6,683 nt of DNA from the NCBI GenBank assembly GCA_008363265.1, contig RHKR01000372.1, positions 1 to 6,683 of the forward strand, written 5' to 3'. The position numbers and the translations under genes are program-made. Of the stretch, positions 1 through 6,412 are shown piece after piece. The notes under the pieces were generated by a model that saw only the letters and a list, made by a program, of their open reading frames with translations, was not told the DNA's origin and did no database searches. Source of the stretch: Chlorobiota bacterium (GTDB lineage Bacteria; Bacteroidota; Ignavibacteria; Ignavibacteriales; Ignavibacteriaceae). The stretch's first letter is position 1, and each line of letters starts with the position of its first letter.

Positions 1-81
1 CTTGAACAGATACGAAACGGATTTAAAAAGTTCTTCAAAAGATCACCCGATATGGATTTCTATCTATTGCCTAAAGAATAA
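1..81 (+). CDS. Possible C-terminal tail of an unidentified plus-strand gene (5' truncated)
   Basis: Frame 1 is open from the first base and ends at a TAA at 79-81, giving 26 residues that end in DFYLLPKE. The tail is lysine- and phenylalanine-rich and I cannot assign it to a family. The main support is position: a GC-rich hairpin begins about ten bases after the stop, as expected at the end of a gene converging on the minus-strand cluster. Frame 2 is also open, to a TGA at 98-100, and that stop lies inside the hairpin, so the frame choice is not certain. The region could also be non-coding. Confidence 0.4.
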   Translation, partial: LEQIRNGFKKFFKRSPDMDFYLLPKE

Positions 82-90
82 GTTTCGTTC

Positions 91-118
91 GCCGGAGTGA
101 TCATATAATTGCTCCGGT
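91..118. terminator. Candidate hairpin terminator between converging genes
   Basis: CCGGAG at 92-97 pairs with CTCCGG at 112-117. The stem extends inward through two G-U pairs and two A-U pairs to a six-base loop (102-107), about ten pairs in all. It lies ten bases after the putative plus-strand stop and about 110 bases beyond the stop of the minus-strand ClC gene. Neither side has a good T-run, so it is not a classic intrinsic terminator. It could still protect or end transcripts from either direction. Confidence 0.35.
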
Positions 119-226
119 ATCATTTATCCGGGGGAGAGATGTTATAAATGGCTTCCTTTTTCAGGATAACCATATAGTTAACATAATATACATTATATGA
201 CATTTATGGAATAAGGAAGATTGAGA

Positions 227-2110
227 TCATGCCGACATATCCATATCCTTTTCGGCTAAAAACAATTCGTTCTGATATACTCGCAATATTTTTGGTTTTG
301 AAACGATCCCCTTGAATTTCGCATCCTGATCGTACACAGGAAGAAATTCCATATCGACTGTTTCCATTATTTTAAGCGCGTTGTCAGCGTTGTCTTCTTC
401 ATTGATCTTTGGGAATCGTTTCTTCATGAGATCGCCGGCTATCAGAAAGTCGACCACTGATTCACTCTCCTTGTCGAACATCAGTTTTCTGAGGTCCTGA
501 TAAGAGATCACACCTTTGATACTACCACTGTCATCTTTCACCAGAACAGTTTCGAAGCTGGAGTTTCTCAGGATCTCGACCACCCGGTGATAATTATCAG
601 ATTCGAAAACGCTTTCCCTGAGTTCTTCAACCACGGTAGCAAGTTTCATCGATTTTAGCAGAGATGTTTTTCTTCCGTAAATATCGAGACCAACACCCTG
701 ATTTCCCAGGCGTATGGTGTACAGTGAGCCTTTAAGAATGGTTCTCGAAATGAGAGTCGAAATGATGATTGTCAGCATAAGCGGCAGAATGATCCTGTAG
801 TTGTTCGTCATTTCAAAAACCATGATCAGAGCGGTCAAAGAAGCATGGGTTGTGCCTGCTACAACGGCTCCCATTCCTACGAGCGCGTAAGCTCCCGGAG
901 GTGCTGCGATTTCAGGAAACCAGATATTGGCAAGCTGTCCCACAGCCCCGCCAAGCATTGCCCCTGTGAAAAGACTTGGCGCAAATGTGCCACCATGCCC
1001 ACCTGAACCTATCGTGAGTGCTGTCGCTAGTGGTTTGAGCATAAAGAGCAGTATCATCAATTCAAGCGTGTTCTGATTGTAGAGCGATTTATCTATCGAC
1101 TGCTGAGTAAATCCGTAAATACCGGGCATGAACAACCCGATAACTCCAACCATTAACCCTCCAAGGGCCGGTTTTGCCCAGGTCGGCATTTTGATCTTGC
1201 TGAAGAAATCATCAAAGTAGAACATCACTTTTACAAAATAGACTGCCAGAAGCCCGGCGAAAATTCCGAGAGTGATGTAGATCAGGAATTCGTAGTTGCT
1301 CTTCAGATCATATACGGGTATCTGAAATGCAGGTTCAGCACCTATAATGCCACGCGAAATAACAGTGGCAAAAACCGAGGACACAATAATGGGACCCAGG
1401 GAGCGTGAATTGAAAGTCCTGAGGATTATTTCCATTGTGAAGATGGCTCCACCCAAGGGCGCGTTAAATGCAGCTGAAAGACCTGCAGCTGCACCGCAAC
1501 CGACAAGTATCTTCAACCTGTCGGATGAAAGGTTTAGCGTCTGGCCGAACCATGATCCAATTGCCGCACCGATCTGAACTATCGGTCCCTCTTTTCCGCC
1601 CGCACCACCGGTGCCGATACTGATAGCGGTTTGCGCGGTTTTCAGCAAGGCGACACTTCCTTTTATTATACCGCCTTTTGTGGCGACAGCTAAAATCACA
1701 CTGGGTATCCCCTCCCCTTTTTTACCTTTTTCGAAGATATGGGCCAGTATACCAACGAATAAACCGCCAACCGCAGGTACGAGGATCACGTAGACAATTC
1801 CCGGGATCGATGTCGGAAAAAAAGTTACAAATCCGGGTATCAGTTCAGGAGGAAGGTAAAAGAACAGATCACTAATTAGATCAATGGAATGATGGAAAAC
1901 AACTGCGCCAAAACCGCATAGAACTCCGGTGATGGCGCCTAAAATTAATGTGTAACCATCCTGTGTCAGATCAAGATTGTAAGATCTGACGGGGAACTTG
2001 AGAGCATAATACTTCAGCACCGCTGAGAGCGACCTAAAGAACCCGGCTCTTTTTTGATCAGTACTTATAGAAGCCTTCCCCGGATTTTCTGCCGAGTTTT
2101 CCAGCCGCAA
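227..2110 (-). CDS. ClC-family chloride channel/transporter with C-terminal CBS pair
   Basis: This is an integral membrane ClC protein that moves chloride, or exchanges Cl-/H+, across the inner membrane. The 627-residue reading has the ClC core at about 53-465 and a cytoplasmic CBS pair at about 483-612, which in this family can bind nucleotides and modulate transport. Visible signatures are GEGIP (132-136, usually GSGIP), GKEGP (172-176) with gating glutamate Glu174, FNAPLGG (215-221), GGTFAP (373-378) and Tyr464, matching the ion-binding tyrosine (Tyr445 in E. coli ClcA). The position of the E. coli proton glutamate Glu203 is Ile228 here, next to a conserved Glu227. The start is uncertain: the frame has no ATG before the middle of the protein. 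The longest reading uses TTG at 2110 and overlaps the dehydrogenase gene by 53 bases. A GTG at 2020 (residue 31) would start 37 bases after that gene and still leave about 22 residues before the first membrane helix. The family call is secure; the start and the channel-versus-antiporter mode are not. Confidence 0.93.
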   Translation of the reverse strand: MRLENSAENPGKASISTDQKRAGFFRSLSAVLKYYALKFPVRSYNLDLTQDGYTLILGAITGVLCGFGAVVFHHSIDLISDLFFYLPPELIPGFVTFFPTSIPGIVYVILVPAVGGLFVGILAHIFEKGKKGEGIPSVILAVATKGGIIKGSVALLKTAQTAISIGTGGAGGKEGPIVQIGAAIGSWFGQTLNLSSDRLKILVGCGAAAGLSAAFNAPLGGAIFTMEIILRTFNSRSLGPIIVSSVFATVISRGIIGAEPAFQIPVYDLKSNYEFLIYITLGIFAGLLAVYFVKVMFYFDDFFSKIKMPTWAKPALGGLMVGVIGLFMPGIYGFTQQSIDKSLYNQNTLELMILLFMLKPLATALTIGSGGHGGTFAPSLFTGAMLGGAVGQLANIWFPEIAAPPGAYALVGMGAVVAGTTHASLTALIMVFEMTNNYRIILPLMLTIIISTLISRTILKGSLYTIRLGNQGVGLDIYGRKTSLLKSMKLATVVEELRESVFESDNYHRVVEILRNSSFETVLVKDDSGSIKGVISYQDLRKLMFDKESESVVDFLIAGDLMKKRFPKINEEDNADNALKIMETVDMEFLPVYDQDAKFKGIVSKPKILRVYQNELFLAEKDMDMSA

Positions 2111-2906
2111 CCATTTTCTTTAATAACGGACACGGGCGGTATTTGGGGTCATTGAATCCATTGTAGAGCACCTCCATGATAGCCAGACAGACATCAAGAC
2201 CAATGAAGTCAGCGAGTGTCAAGGGGCCCATCGGATGAGCCATTCCGAGTTTCATAACTGAATCAATATCCTCTTTATTGGCCACACCTTCCATAAGGGC
2301 AAATATCGCCTCATTGATCATGGGCATCAAAATACGATTTGAAATAAATCCGGGATAATCCTGAACCTCAACGGGCACTTTGCCGAGTTTAAGGGTCAGC
2401 TCTTTGATGTCTTCATACGTGGCATCGCTTGTGGAATATCCACGGATGATCTCAACAAGTTTCATCACAGGCACGGGATTCATAAAGTGCATTCCGATGA
2501 ACTTGTCAGCCCGGTTTTTAGGAGCCAGTTCAGTAATCGAGATTGAAGAGGTATTCGAAGCCAATATCGACTCCGGTTTAAGTAAACCGTCTAAAGTATT
2601 GAATATAGACAATTTAACATCTTTATTCTCAAATACTGCTTCAATTACAATGTCGGTATCCGGATCAATGTTTTCCACTCCGGTCACTCTGCTGATTTTT
2701 GCCAGAGCTGAGTTTTTTACTTCTTCTGTAATCGTCTCCTTCTTGACCATACGGTCGAGACTGGAAGAAATGTTGGACATTGCCCTGTCAATATATTCCT
2801 GTTTGGTCTCAACAAGAGTAACCGGGAACCCATTGATAGCAAACACAGTAACGATACCATTTCCCATGGTGCCACCGCCGACCACGGCAACTTTCCTGAT
2901 CTCCAT
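2058..2906 (-). CDS. hbd: 3-hydroxybutyryl-CoA dehydrogenase
   Basis: This soluble enzyme interconverts acetoacetyl-CoA and 3-hydroxybutyryl-CoA with NAD(P)H, in beta-oxidation or in synthesis of four-carbon acyl-CoAs. The 282 residues match the usual length of the single-function bacterial enzyme. The N-terminal Rossmann domain begins at once with VVGGGTMGNG (8-17), the dinucleotide-binding glycine motif, followed by an acidic residue at strand two (Glu33). SNTSS (117-121), MHFMNP (139-144) with catalytic His140, and Glu152 in LVEII form the catalytic site. Asn190 in FISNR and the C-terminal helical domain with HPMGPLTLADFIGLD (224-238) complete the family pattern. The ATG at 2906 has a GGAG Shine-Dalgarno sequence five bases upstream (2912-2915). 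The gene lies 19 bases after the thiolase stop, so the two are almost certainly co-transcribed and act on the same intermediate. Its end overlaps the longest reading of the ClC gene. Physiological direction and cofactor preference cannot be read from the sequence. Confidence 0.95.
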   Translation of the reverse strand: MEIRKVAVVGGGTMGNGIVTVFAINGFPVTLVETKQEYIDRAMSNISSSLDRMVKKETITEEVKNSALAKISRVTGVENIDPDTDIVIEAVFENKDVKLSIFNTLDGLLKPESILASNTSSISITELAPKNRADKFIGMHFMNPVPVMKLVEIIRGYSTSDATYEDIKELTLKLGKVPVEVQDYPGFISNRILMPMINEAIFALMEGVANKEDIDSVMKLGMAHPMGPLTLADFIGLDVCLAIMEVLYNGFNDPKYRPCPLLKKMVAAGKLGRKSGEGFYKY

Positions 2907-2925
2907 ATTTTCTCCGTTATTTGTG

Positions 2926-3969
2926 TTAATATTTCTTTACGATAATTGCCGAAGCTTCACCACCACCTATGCAGAGACTGGCGAGACCATAGGTTGAACC
3001 ACGCCTCATCATTTCATGAATAAGAGTTGCCACGATCCTCGCACCACTTGCACCGATCGGATGTCCGAGAGCGATCGCTCCGCCGTTTACATTGGTGTTT
3101 TCGTGTGTGATCCCTGTAAGTTTATTTACCGCGAGTGATACCACAGCAAAAGCTTCATTAATTTCAAAGAGATCAATATCCTTCACTGTGAGTCCGGCCT
3201 TTCCGAGAACCTTGTGGATGGCATCAGCAGGAGCGATTGTGAAATCAACCGGGGCTTTGGCAGCTGAGCTCTGAGCCACTATTTCAACCAATGGCGTGAA
3301 GCCGAATTCAAGTGCCTTTTCTTCCGACATCACCAGAACCGCCGCGGCACCGTCATTAAGATTGCTGGCGTTTGCAGCCGTAACTACACCATCTTTATCG
3401 AAGACCGGACGAAGTGTTGGGATCTTTGCAAAATTGGTTTTTTCAGGGTCCTCATCTTTATCGATGACGGTCTCCCCTGCTCTAGTCTTGAGCACTACAG
3501 GAGCCATTTCAGCTGTGAACTTTCCGTCCTTTTGTGCATTCTGAGCCCTGGTATACGATTCGTGACCATATTTGAAGCCGTTACGGGCTTTTGGGAGAAG
3601 ATATGGAGCATTCGACATCGATTCCATTCCGCCCGCGATCACCACATCTGCATCTCCCGCAAGGATAGCCTGTTGAGCGAGCATTATGGCTTTCAACCCG
3701 CTACCGCACATCTTATTAAGAGTCATGGTCTCAACTGTATCAGGAAGACCTGCGTTCAGGGCAGCCTGACGTGCAGGTGCCTGCCCCTGACCGGCCATCA
3801 GCACATTTCCGAATATCACCTCATCGACTGCCTTGGGATCGATTCCCGATTCTTCGAGAACCGCTTTTATAGCAATGCTACCAAGCTGAGCCGCAGTAAA
3901 AGATGACAAAGTTCCACCGAATGATCCGATAGGAGTTCTTCTTGCATGTGTAATTACTACTTTTTTCAT
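2926..3969 (-). CDS. Acetyl-CoA acetyltransferase (thiolase) with apparent internal deletion
   Basis: This is a thiolase that condenses two acetyl-CoA to acetoacetyl-CoA or catalyses the reverse cleavage, paired with the dehydrogenase gene 19 bases downstream. Numbering from the ATG at 3984, the catalytic elements are present: nucleophile Cys93 in NKMCGSG, NEAFA (276-280), GGAIALGHPIGASGAR (301-316) with His308, and the second catalytic Cys338 in CIGGG. I prefer the start at 3969, which gives MKKVVIT, the usual thiolase N-terminus, and has AAAGG seven bases upstream. The ATG at 3984 would add five residues and overlap the holB stop as ATGA. The protein is 347-352 residues against about 390 for the family. 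The shortfall falls at one place: KYGHE (138-142) runs straight into ESYTRAQ, omitting the segment that normally carries the HMG...AE stretch of the loop domain near bound CoA. The frame stays open, so this is an in-frame deletion or an assembly artefact. Family membership is secure; activity is uncertain. Confidence 0.92.
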   Translation of the reverse strand: MKKVVITHARRTPIGSFGGTLSSFTAAQLGSIAIKAVLEESGIDPKAVDEVIFGNVLMAGQGQAPARQAALNAGLPDTVETMTLNKMCGSGLKAIMLAQQAILAGDADVVIAGGMESMSNAPYLLPKARNGFKYGHESYTRAQNAQKDGKFTAEMAPVVLKTRAGETVIDKDEDPEKTNFAKIPTLRPVFDKDGVVTAANASNLNDGAAAVLVMSEEKALEFGFTPLVEIVAQSSAAKAPVDFTIAPADAIHKVLGKAGLTVKDIDLFEINEAFAVVSLAVNKLTGITHENTNVNGGAIALGHPIGASGARIVATLIHEMMRRGSTYGLASLCIGGGEASAIIVKKY

Positions 3970-3976
3970 TTTAATG

Positions 3977-3981
3977 CCTTT
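3977..3981 (-). promoter_or_regulatory. Shine-Dalgarno site favouring the thiolase start at 3969
   Basis: On the minus strand AAAGG precedes the ATG at 3969 by seven bases. The alternative ATG at 3984 has only a T-rich stretch upstream, from the end of holB. The site lies at the holB stop codon, so the thiolase may be translationally coupled to holB. Confidence 0.5.
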
Positions 3982-5123
3982 CATTTCAAAAAAAGTTTAT
4001 CGTCCGCAATCTCGTCCTGGATCAACGAAGTGATCAGGAACATGATGTTGTATCCTGCAATGTTCATGTTAACATTGTTGTTTTCTACATAGTATAAGAT
4101 TTTTTCGATCGAGTCGATCGCTTTGGTGGGATCAAGATCTTTGTATCGCCCGGCAAATTTTTCAAAAGTTTCGATATGTGAAGAGAAAAAGAAATTCTCC
4201 CTGATACCCGCCAGATATCGTTTGAAATCCTCAAACCAGTAAAGTACCAGACTGAAATACAACCTGAAGAGCTCACTGTCGTTCTCAGCAATTATATCCT
4301 TAATTTCAGCAAAAGCACTTTTAAGTTTTCCGGCCAATGCGTTCCGCAAAAAAGAAACTATCGAAGCTTGTCGCTCAAATAAATTCTTCTCTTTCAGATA
4401 GAGCGCCCTGGCCACTGATCCACCGGATATTTTCCCGAGCACATCAGCTTCCAGTTCATCAATTGCGAAATAACCGGTAAGTATAGCTCCCACATTTTCC
4501 GCGCTCAGAGGCCTGAACTCCAACGGCCAGCATCTAGAACGGATCGTTTCTCTAAGTTGCGATGGCTCGGATGTTGTCAAAATAAATACAAATCCCTTCG
4601 GGGGTTCTTCAAGATTCTTAAGCAGGGCATTCTGTGCAGGTTCATTCATTAAATGTGCCTGAGAGACCAGAATAACCCTGTATTCAAGATTATCGTATGA
4701 GAGCGATAAATACTTTGTAAGTGACCTTACGGAAGATATCTTGATATCATTCGCTCTTGGAATCTTGATCGCATGGTAGGGATTGGCTGTTTTTTTACTG
4801 AATTGCTCCTGGATAAGCTCAATTTCAGTTTGCGTCAGTCTGTCATATGGACCGTCGTCGCTCGACTCATTTTTTCCAACGGGAAGTGGGCAGATCAACT
4901 TGATCAGGGGTTCCTGCAGAGAATCATTACGCGGGAAACCAAGTTCGAGCTGTTCCTGAGGGATGTTGAGGAGATTTGCGAAGCGAATGGCAATATAATC
5001 CTTGCCAACCCCGGAAGGTCCTGTGAAAAGGAGGGCTTGAGGTATTTTCTTGTTAACGAGGAAACCGGACAGTATCTCTTTTACAGAGTCCTGTCCGTGG
5101 ATTCCATCAAAATAATCTAACAT
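3981..5123 (-). CDS. holB: DNA polymerase III subunit delta' (clamp-loader AAA+ protein)
   Basis: This is a clamp-loader subunit related to the delta-prime and tau/gamma proteins, which help load the sliding clamp onto primed DNA. The AAA+ module is at about 1-205: an N-terminal GQDSV (10-14), Walker A GPSGVGKD (35-42), NALLKNLEEPP (165-175) and the SRC sensor motif (196-198), followed by the lid domain with GGSVARAL (234-241). The C-terminal third (about 250-380) is a helical collar-like region. Two features favour delta-prime over gamma/tau: the Walker B box reads VILVSQAH (150-157) where an active ATPase has DEAx, and the protein is short (380 residues) with no tau-like extension. Walker A is intact, unlike E. 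coli delta-prime, so nucleotide binding remains possible. Only two cysteines are present (78 and 198), so the usual four-cysteine zinc module is missing. The ATG at 5123 lies 18 bases after the small DUF2795 gene, without a clear Shine-Dalgarno sequence. The stop sits 11 bases before the preferred thiolase start. Confidence 0.88.
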   Translation of the reverse strand: MLDYFDGIHGQDSVKEILSGFLVNKKIPQALLFTGPSGVGKDYIAIRFANLLNIPQEQLELGFPRNDSLQEPLIKLICPLPVGKNESSDDGPYDRLTQTEIELIQEQFSKKTANPYHAIKIPRANDIKISSVRSLTKYLSLSYDNLEYRVILVSQAHLMNEPAQNALLKNLEEPPKGFVFILTTSEPSQLRETIRSRCWPLEFRPLSAENVGAILTGYFAIDELEADVLGKISGGSVARALYLKEKNLFERQASIVSFLRNALAGKLKSAFAEIKDIIAENDSELFRLYFSLVLYWFEDFKRYLAGIRENFFFSSHIETFEKFAGRYKDLDPTKAIDSIEKILYYVENNNVNMNIAGYNIMFLITSLIQDEIADDKLFLK

Positions 5124-5127
5124 CCCG

Positions 5128-5143
5128 GAGAGAAGTTTCTCTC
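5128..5143. repeat. Short inverted repeat at the DUF2795-holB junction
   Basis: GAGAGAA (5128-5134) and TTCTCTC (5137-5143) are perfect inverted copies separated by two bases. In RNA this would form a stem of about five pairs with a six-base loop. It covers two bases of the upstream stop codon and ends four bases before the holB ATG, so it could limit ribosome access to holB or couple its translation to the upstream gene. It has no T-run and is unlikely to be a terminator. Confidence 0.4.
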
Positions 5144-5363
5144 AATACTCGTCGGCATTGAAGAAGAAGTCATCATCCGTTGGGTAGTCAGGCCAGATAT
5201 CTTCGATCGACTCATAGGGCTCTTCAGAATCTTCGAGTTCCTTTAAATTTTCAATCACTTCAAGAGGAGCACCGATTCTCTCCGCGTAATCGATAAGTTC
5301 TTCTTTGGATGCAGGCCAAGGAGCATCTTCGAGATATGAAGCAAGTTCTAATGTCCAGATCAT
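5142..5363 (-). CDS. Small acidic DUF2795-type protein
   Basis: This 73-residue protein belongs, from memory of the family, to the DUF2795 group that is widespread and highly conserved in Bacteroidota and relatives. No biochemical function is established to my knowledge. Characteristic stretches are WTLELASYLEDAPWP (3-17), GAPLEVIENL (31-40), SIEDIWPDYP (52-61) and a C-terminal DDDFFFNADEY. It is very acidic: 23 Asp/Glu against three Lys/Arg. It has no cysteine, signal peptide or membrane segment, so it is probably cytosolic. The ATG at 5363 is preceded by AGGGA with seven bases of spacing, a plausible Shine-Dalgarno sequence. The gene lies 18 bases after the peptidase gene and 18 before holB, so it is probably co-transcribed with both. 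Its charge could suit binding to a basic protein or a nucleic-acid-binding partner; that is speculation from composition only. Confidence 0.85.
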   Translation of the reverse strand: MIWTLELASYLEDAPWPASKEELIDYAERIGAPLEVIENLKELEDSEEPYESIEDIWPDYPTDDDFFFNADEY

Positions 5364-5381
5364 GGTTTGGTCCCTATTTTG

Positions 5382-6308
5382 TTATTTTTTTCGTTTCTTT
5401 TCAAAAAATGATTTATCGCCGTCAAAAAAGAAATCAACCGGATTAAGGTGTTCACCGTTGTAGATCACCTCATAATGAAGGTGAGGACCGGTCGACATGC
5501 CGGTACTTCCAACAAGAGCAATTACCTCTCCCCTGCTGACTTTATCGCCTTTTTCAACAATTATCCTGCTGCAATGTCCGTAAAGGGTTTTGTAACCCGT
5601 TCCGTGGTCGATTATAACACACAGACCGTATCCACCGAATGTTTCCGCTTTTTCGACAATACCATCGGCTGATGCTATTATCTCCTGTCCCATCGTTGAA
5701 CCAATATCCAATCCGGTATGGAATTGTGGTTTACCCGTGATGGGATTTTTCCGCGGTCCAAAACTTGTACGGCTGAAAGGCGCGTCGAGTGGAAGGATCG
5801 AAGGTATTCCCCTCAGATAGGCTGTTTTGTCAACCAACGCCATCGAAATCTCTTTATTCAACGACGACTGCAACTCGATGTTCTTTTCCAGCATTTTTAA
5901 CGTGGCGTCAACCTCTTCCAAAGTTCCACCTGAAGCGGCAGTTATCGAAAGAGAGGCGGCAGGATCGCCGATCGAAAAAAACTCGTCGCCAATTCTTGGG
6001 AGGTCTGCAATATCCCTGATCTCATTATTCATGCTGATCACGGTGGCCAATCGTCCGTTTACCCGGATTATCTCTTCCTGCAGTTCGGCCAGTTCCTTTT
6101 TCAGTTTGCTGTTTTCATCAACAAGTGCCCTGCTTTCGCCATCAGAGAACCCAGTGGAGAAAAATCCGGATGTAAGCAGGATCACAGTACTCAAAGAAAG
6201 GAAAGTAATGAAAACTGCTGAAACAGACCTGAAGTGTGGCAATTTTACGGAACGTACTCTTAGTTCCTTGCGGGAAATGAAGAGATACCGGTTCAGGAAA
6301 TTTGTCAT
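5382..6308 (-). CDS. Membrane-anchored M23-family metallopeptidase with coiled coil
   Basis: This is a zinc endopeptidase of the LytM/M23 family, which cleaves peptide cross-links in peptidoglycan, placed in the periplasm on a single N-terminal anchor. The 308 residues contain a basic cytoplasmic N-terminus (1-27), one membrane segment (about 28-50), a heptad-like coiled coil (about 58-98), a linker with a second helical stretch (about 128-160), and the M23 domain (about 174-293). Zinc ligands are visible: His197 and Asp201 in HTGLD, and His278 in HLH (276-278). His245 in YGH is the further conserved active-site histidine. SFGPRKNPITGKPQFHTGLD-type spacing is standard for the family. All key residues are present, so the enzyme is probably active rather than a degenerate activator. 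The ATG at 6308 has no Shine-Dalgarno sequence, which is common in Bacteroidota. Two promoter-like pairs lie upstream, so this is probably the first gene of the operon. A role in cell elongation or division is inferred from the family. Confidence 0.92.
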   Translation of the reverse strand: MTNFLNRYLFISRKELRVRSVKLPHFRSVSAVFITFLSLSTVILLTSGFFSTGFSDGESRALVDENSKLKKELAELQEEIIRVNGRLATVISMNNEIRDIADLPRIGDEFFSIGDPAASLSITAASGGTLEEVDATLKMLEKNIELQSSLNKEISMALVDKTAYLRGIPSILPLDAPFSRTSFGPRKNPITGKPQFHTGLDIGSTMGQEIIASADGIVEKAETFGGYGLCVIIDHGTGYKTLYGHCSRIIVEKGDKVSRGEVIALVGSTGMSTGPHLHYEVIYNGEHLNPVDFFFDGDKSFFEKKRKK

Positions 6309-6353
6309 TGGATAGAGTATTGAGCTTTGTGGAAAAATTTAAAAATCAAACAA

Positions 6354-6384
6354 CAAAACTAATAAAATGGGGCTACTATACAAA
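6354..6384 (-). promoter_or_regulatory. Bacteroidetes-type promoter candidate, proximal
   Basis: On the minus strand TTTG at 6384-6381 is followed after 19 bases by TAGTTTTG at 6361-6354. This matches the -33 TTTG and -7 TAnnTTTG pattern of Bacteroidetes primary sigma factor promoters. Transcription would start near 6347, leaving a leader of about 40 bases before the peptidase ATG. The gap is AT-rich, so a chance match is possible. Confidence 0.5.
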
Positions 6385-6412
6385 AATAGTCTTACTCAAA
6401 ATCGTGTTCAAA
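6381..6412 (-). promoter_or_regulatory. Bacteroidetes-type promoter candidate, distal, overlapping hprK end
   Basis: On the minus strand TTTG at 6412-6409 is followed after 20 bases by TATTTTTG at 6388-6381. The upstream box lies inside the last codons of hprK. The last four bases of its -7 box are the -33 box of the proximal candidate, so the two would be mutually exclusive or alternative start sites. The spacing is one base longer than the commonest, so it is the weaker of the two. Confidence 0.35.

Noticed and set aside
160..226. AT-rich stretch after the ClC gene as an operator or terminator
   Set aside because: Only short ATAAT/ATTAT arms pair, with a four-base loop. This is expected by chance in such AT-rich sequence.
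2380..2997. 205-residue open frame on the plus strand
   Set aside because: It lies opposite the dehydrogenase and the thiolase end, both of which have clear catalytic motifs. Its translation is serine/threonine/isoleucine-rich with no recognisable domain, so it is an antisense shadow.
3532..3906. 124-residue open frame on the plus strand
   Set aside because: It is antisense to the conserved N-terminal half of the thiolase and has no motif of its own.
4085..4291. 68-residue minus-strand open frame inside holB
   Set aside because: It overlaps the holB C-terminal region in another frame on the same strand. The holB frame is continuous there, so this is neither a frameshifted continuation nor a separate gene.
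5827..6315. 162-residue open frame on the plus strand
   Set aside because: It is antisense to the coiled-coil and membrane part of the M23 peptidase. The serine/phenylalanine-rich translation reflects complementary codons and has no family features.
6375..6390. Inverted repeat ACTAT/ATAGT after hprK as a terminator
   Set aside because: The stem has only five mostly A-T pairs and no T-run follows on the minus strand. It overlaps the promoter-like boxes and is explained by AT-rich composition.
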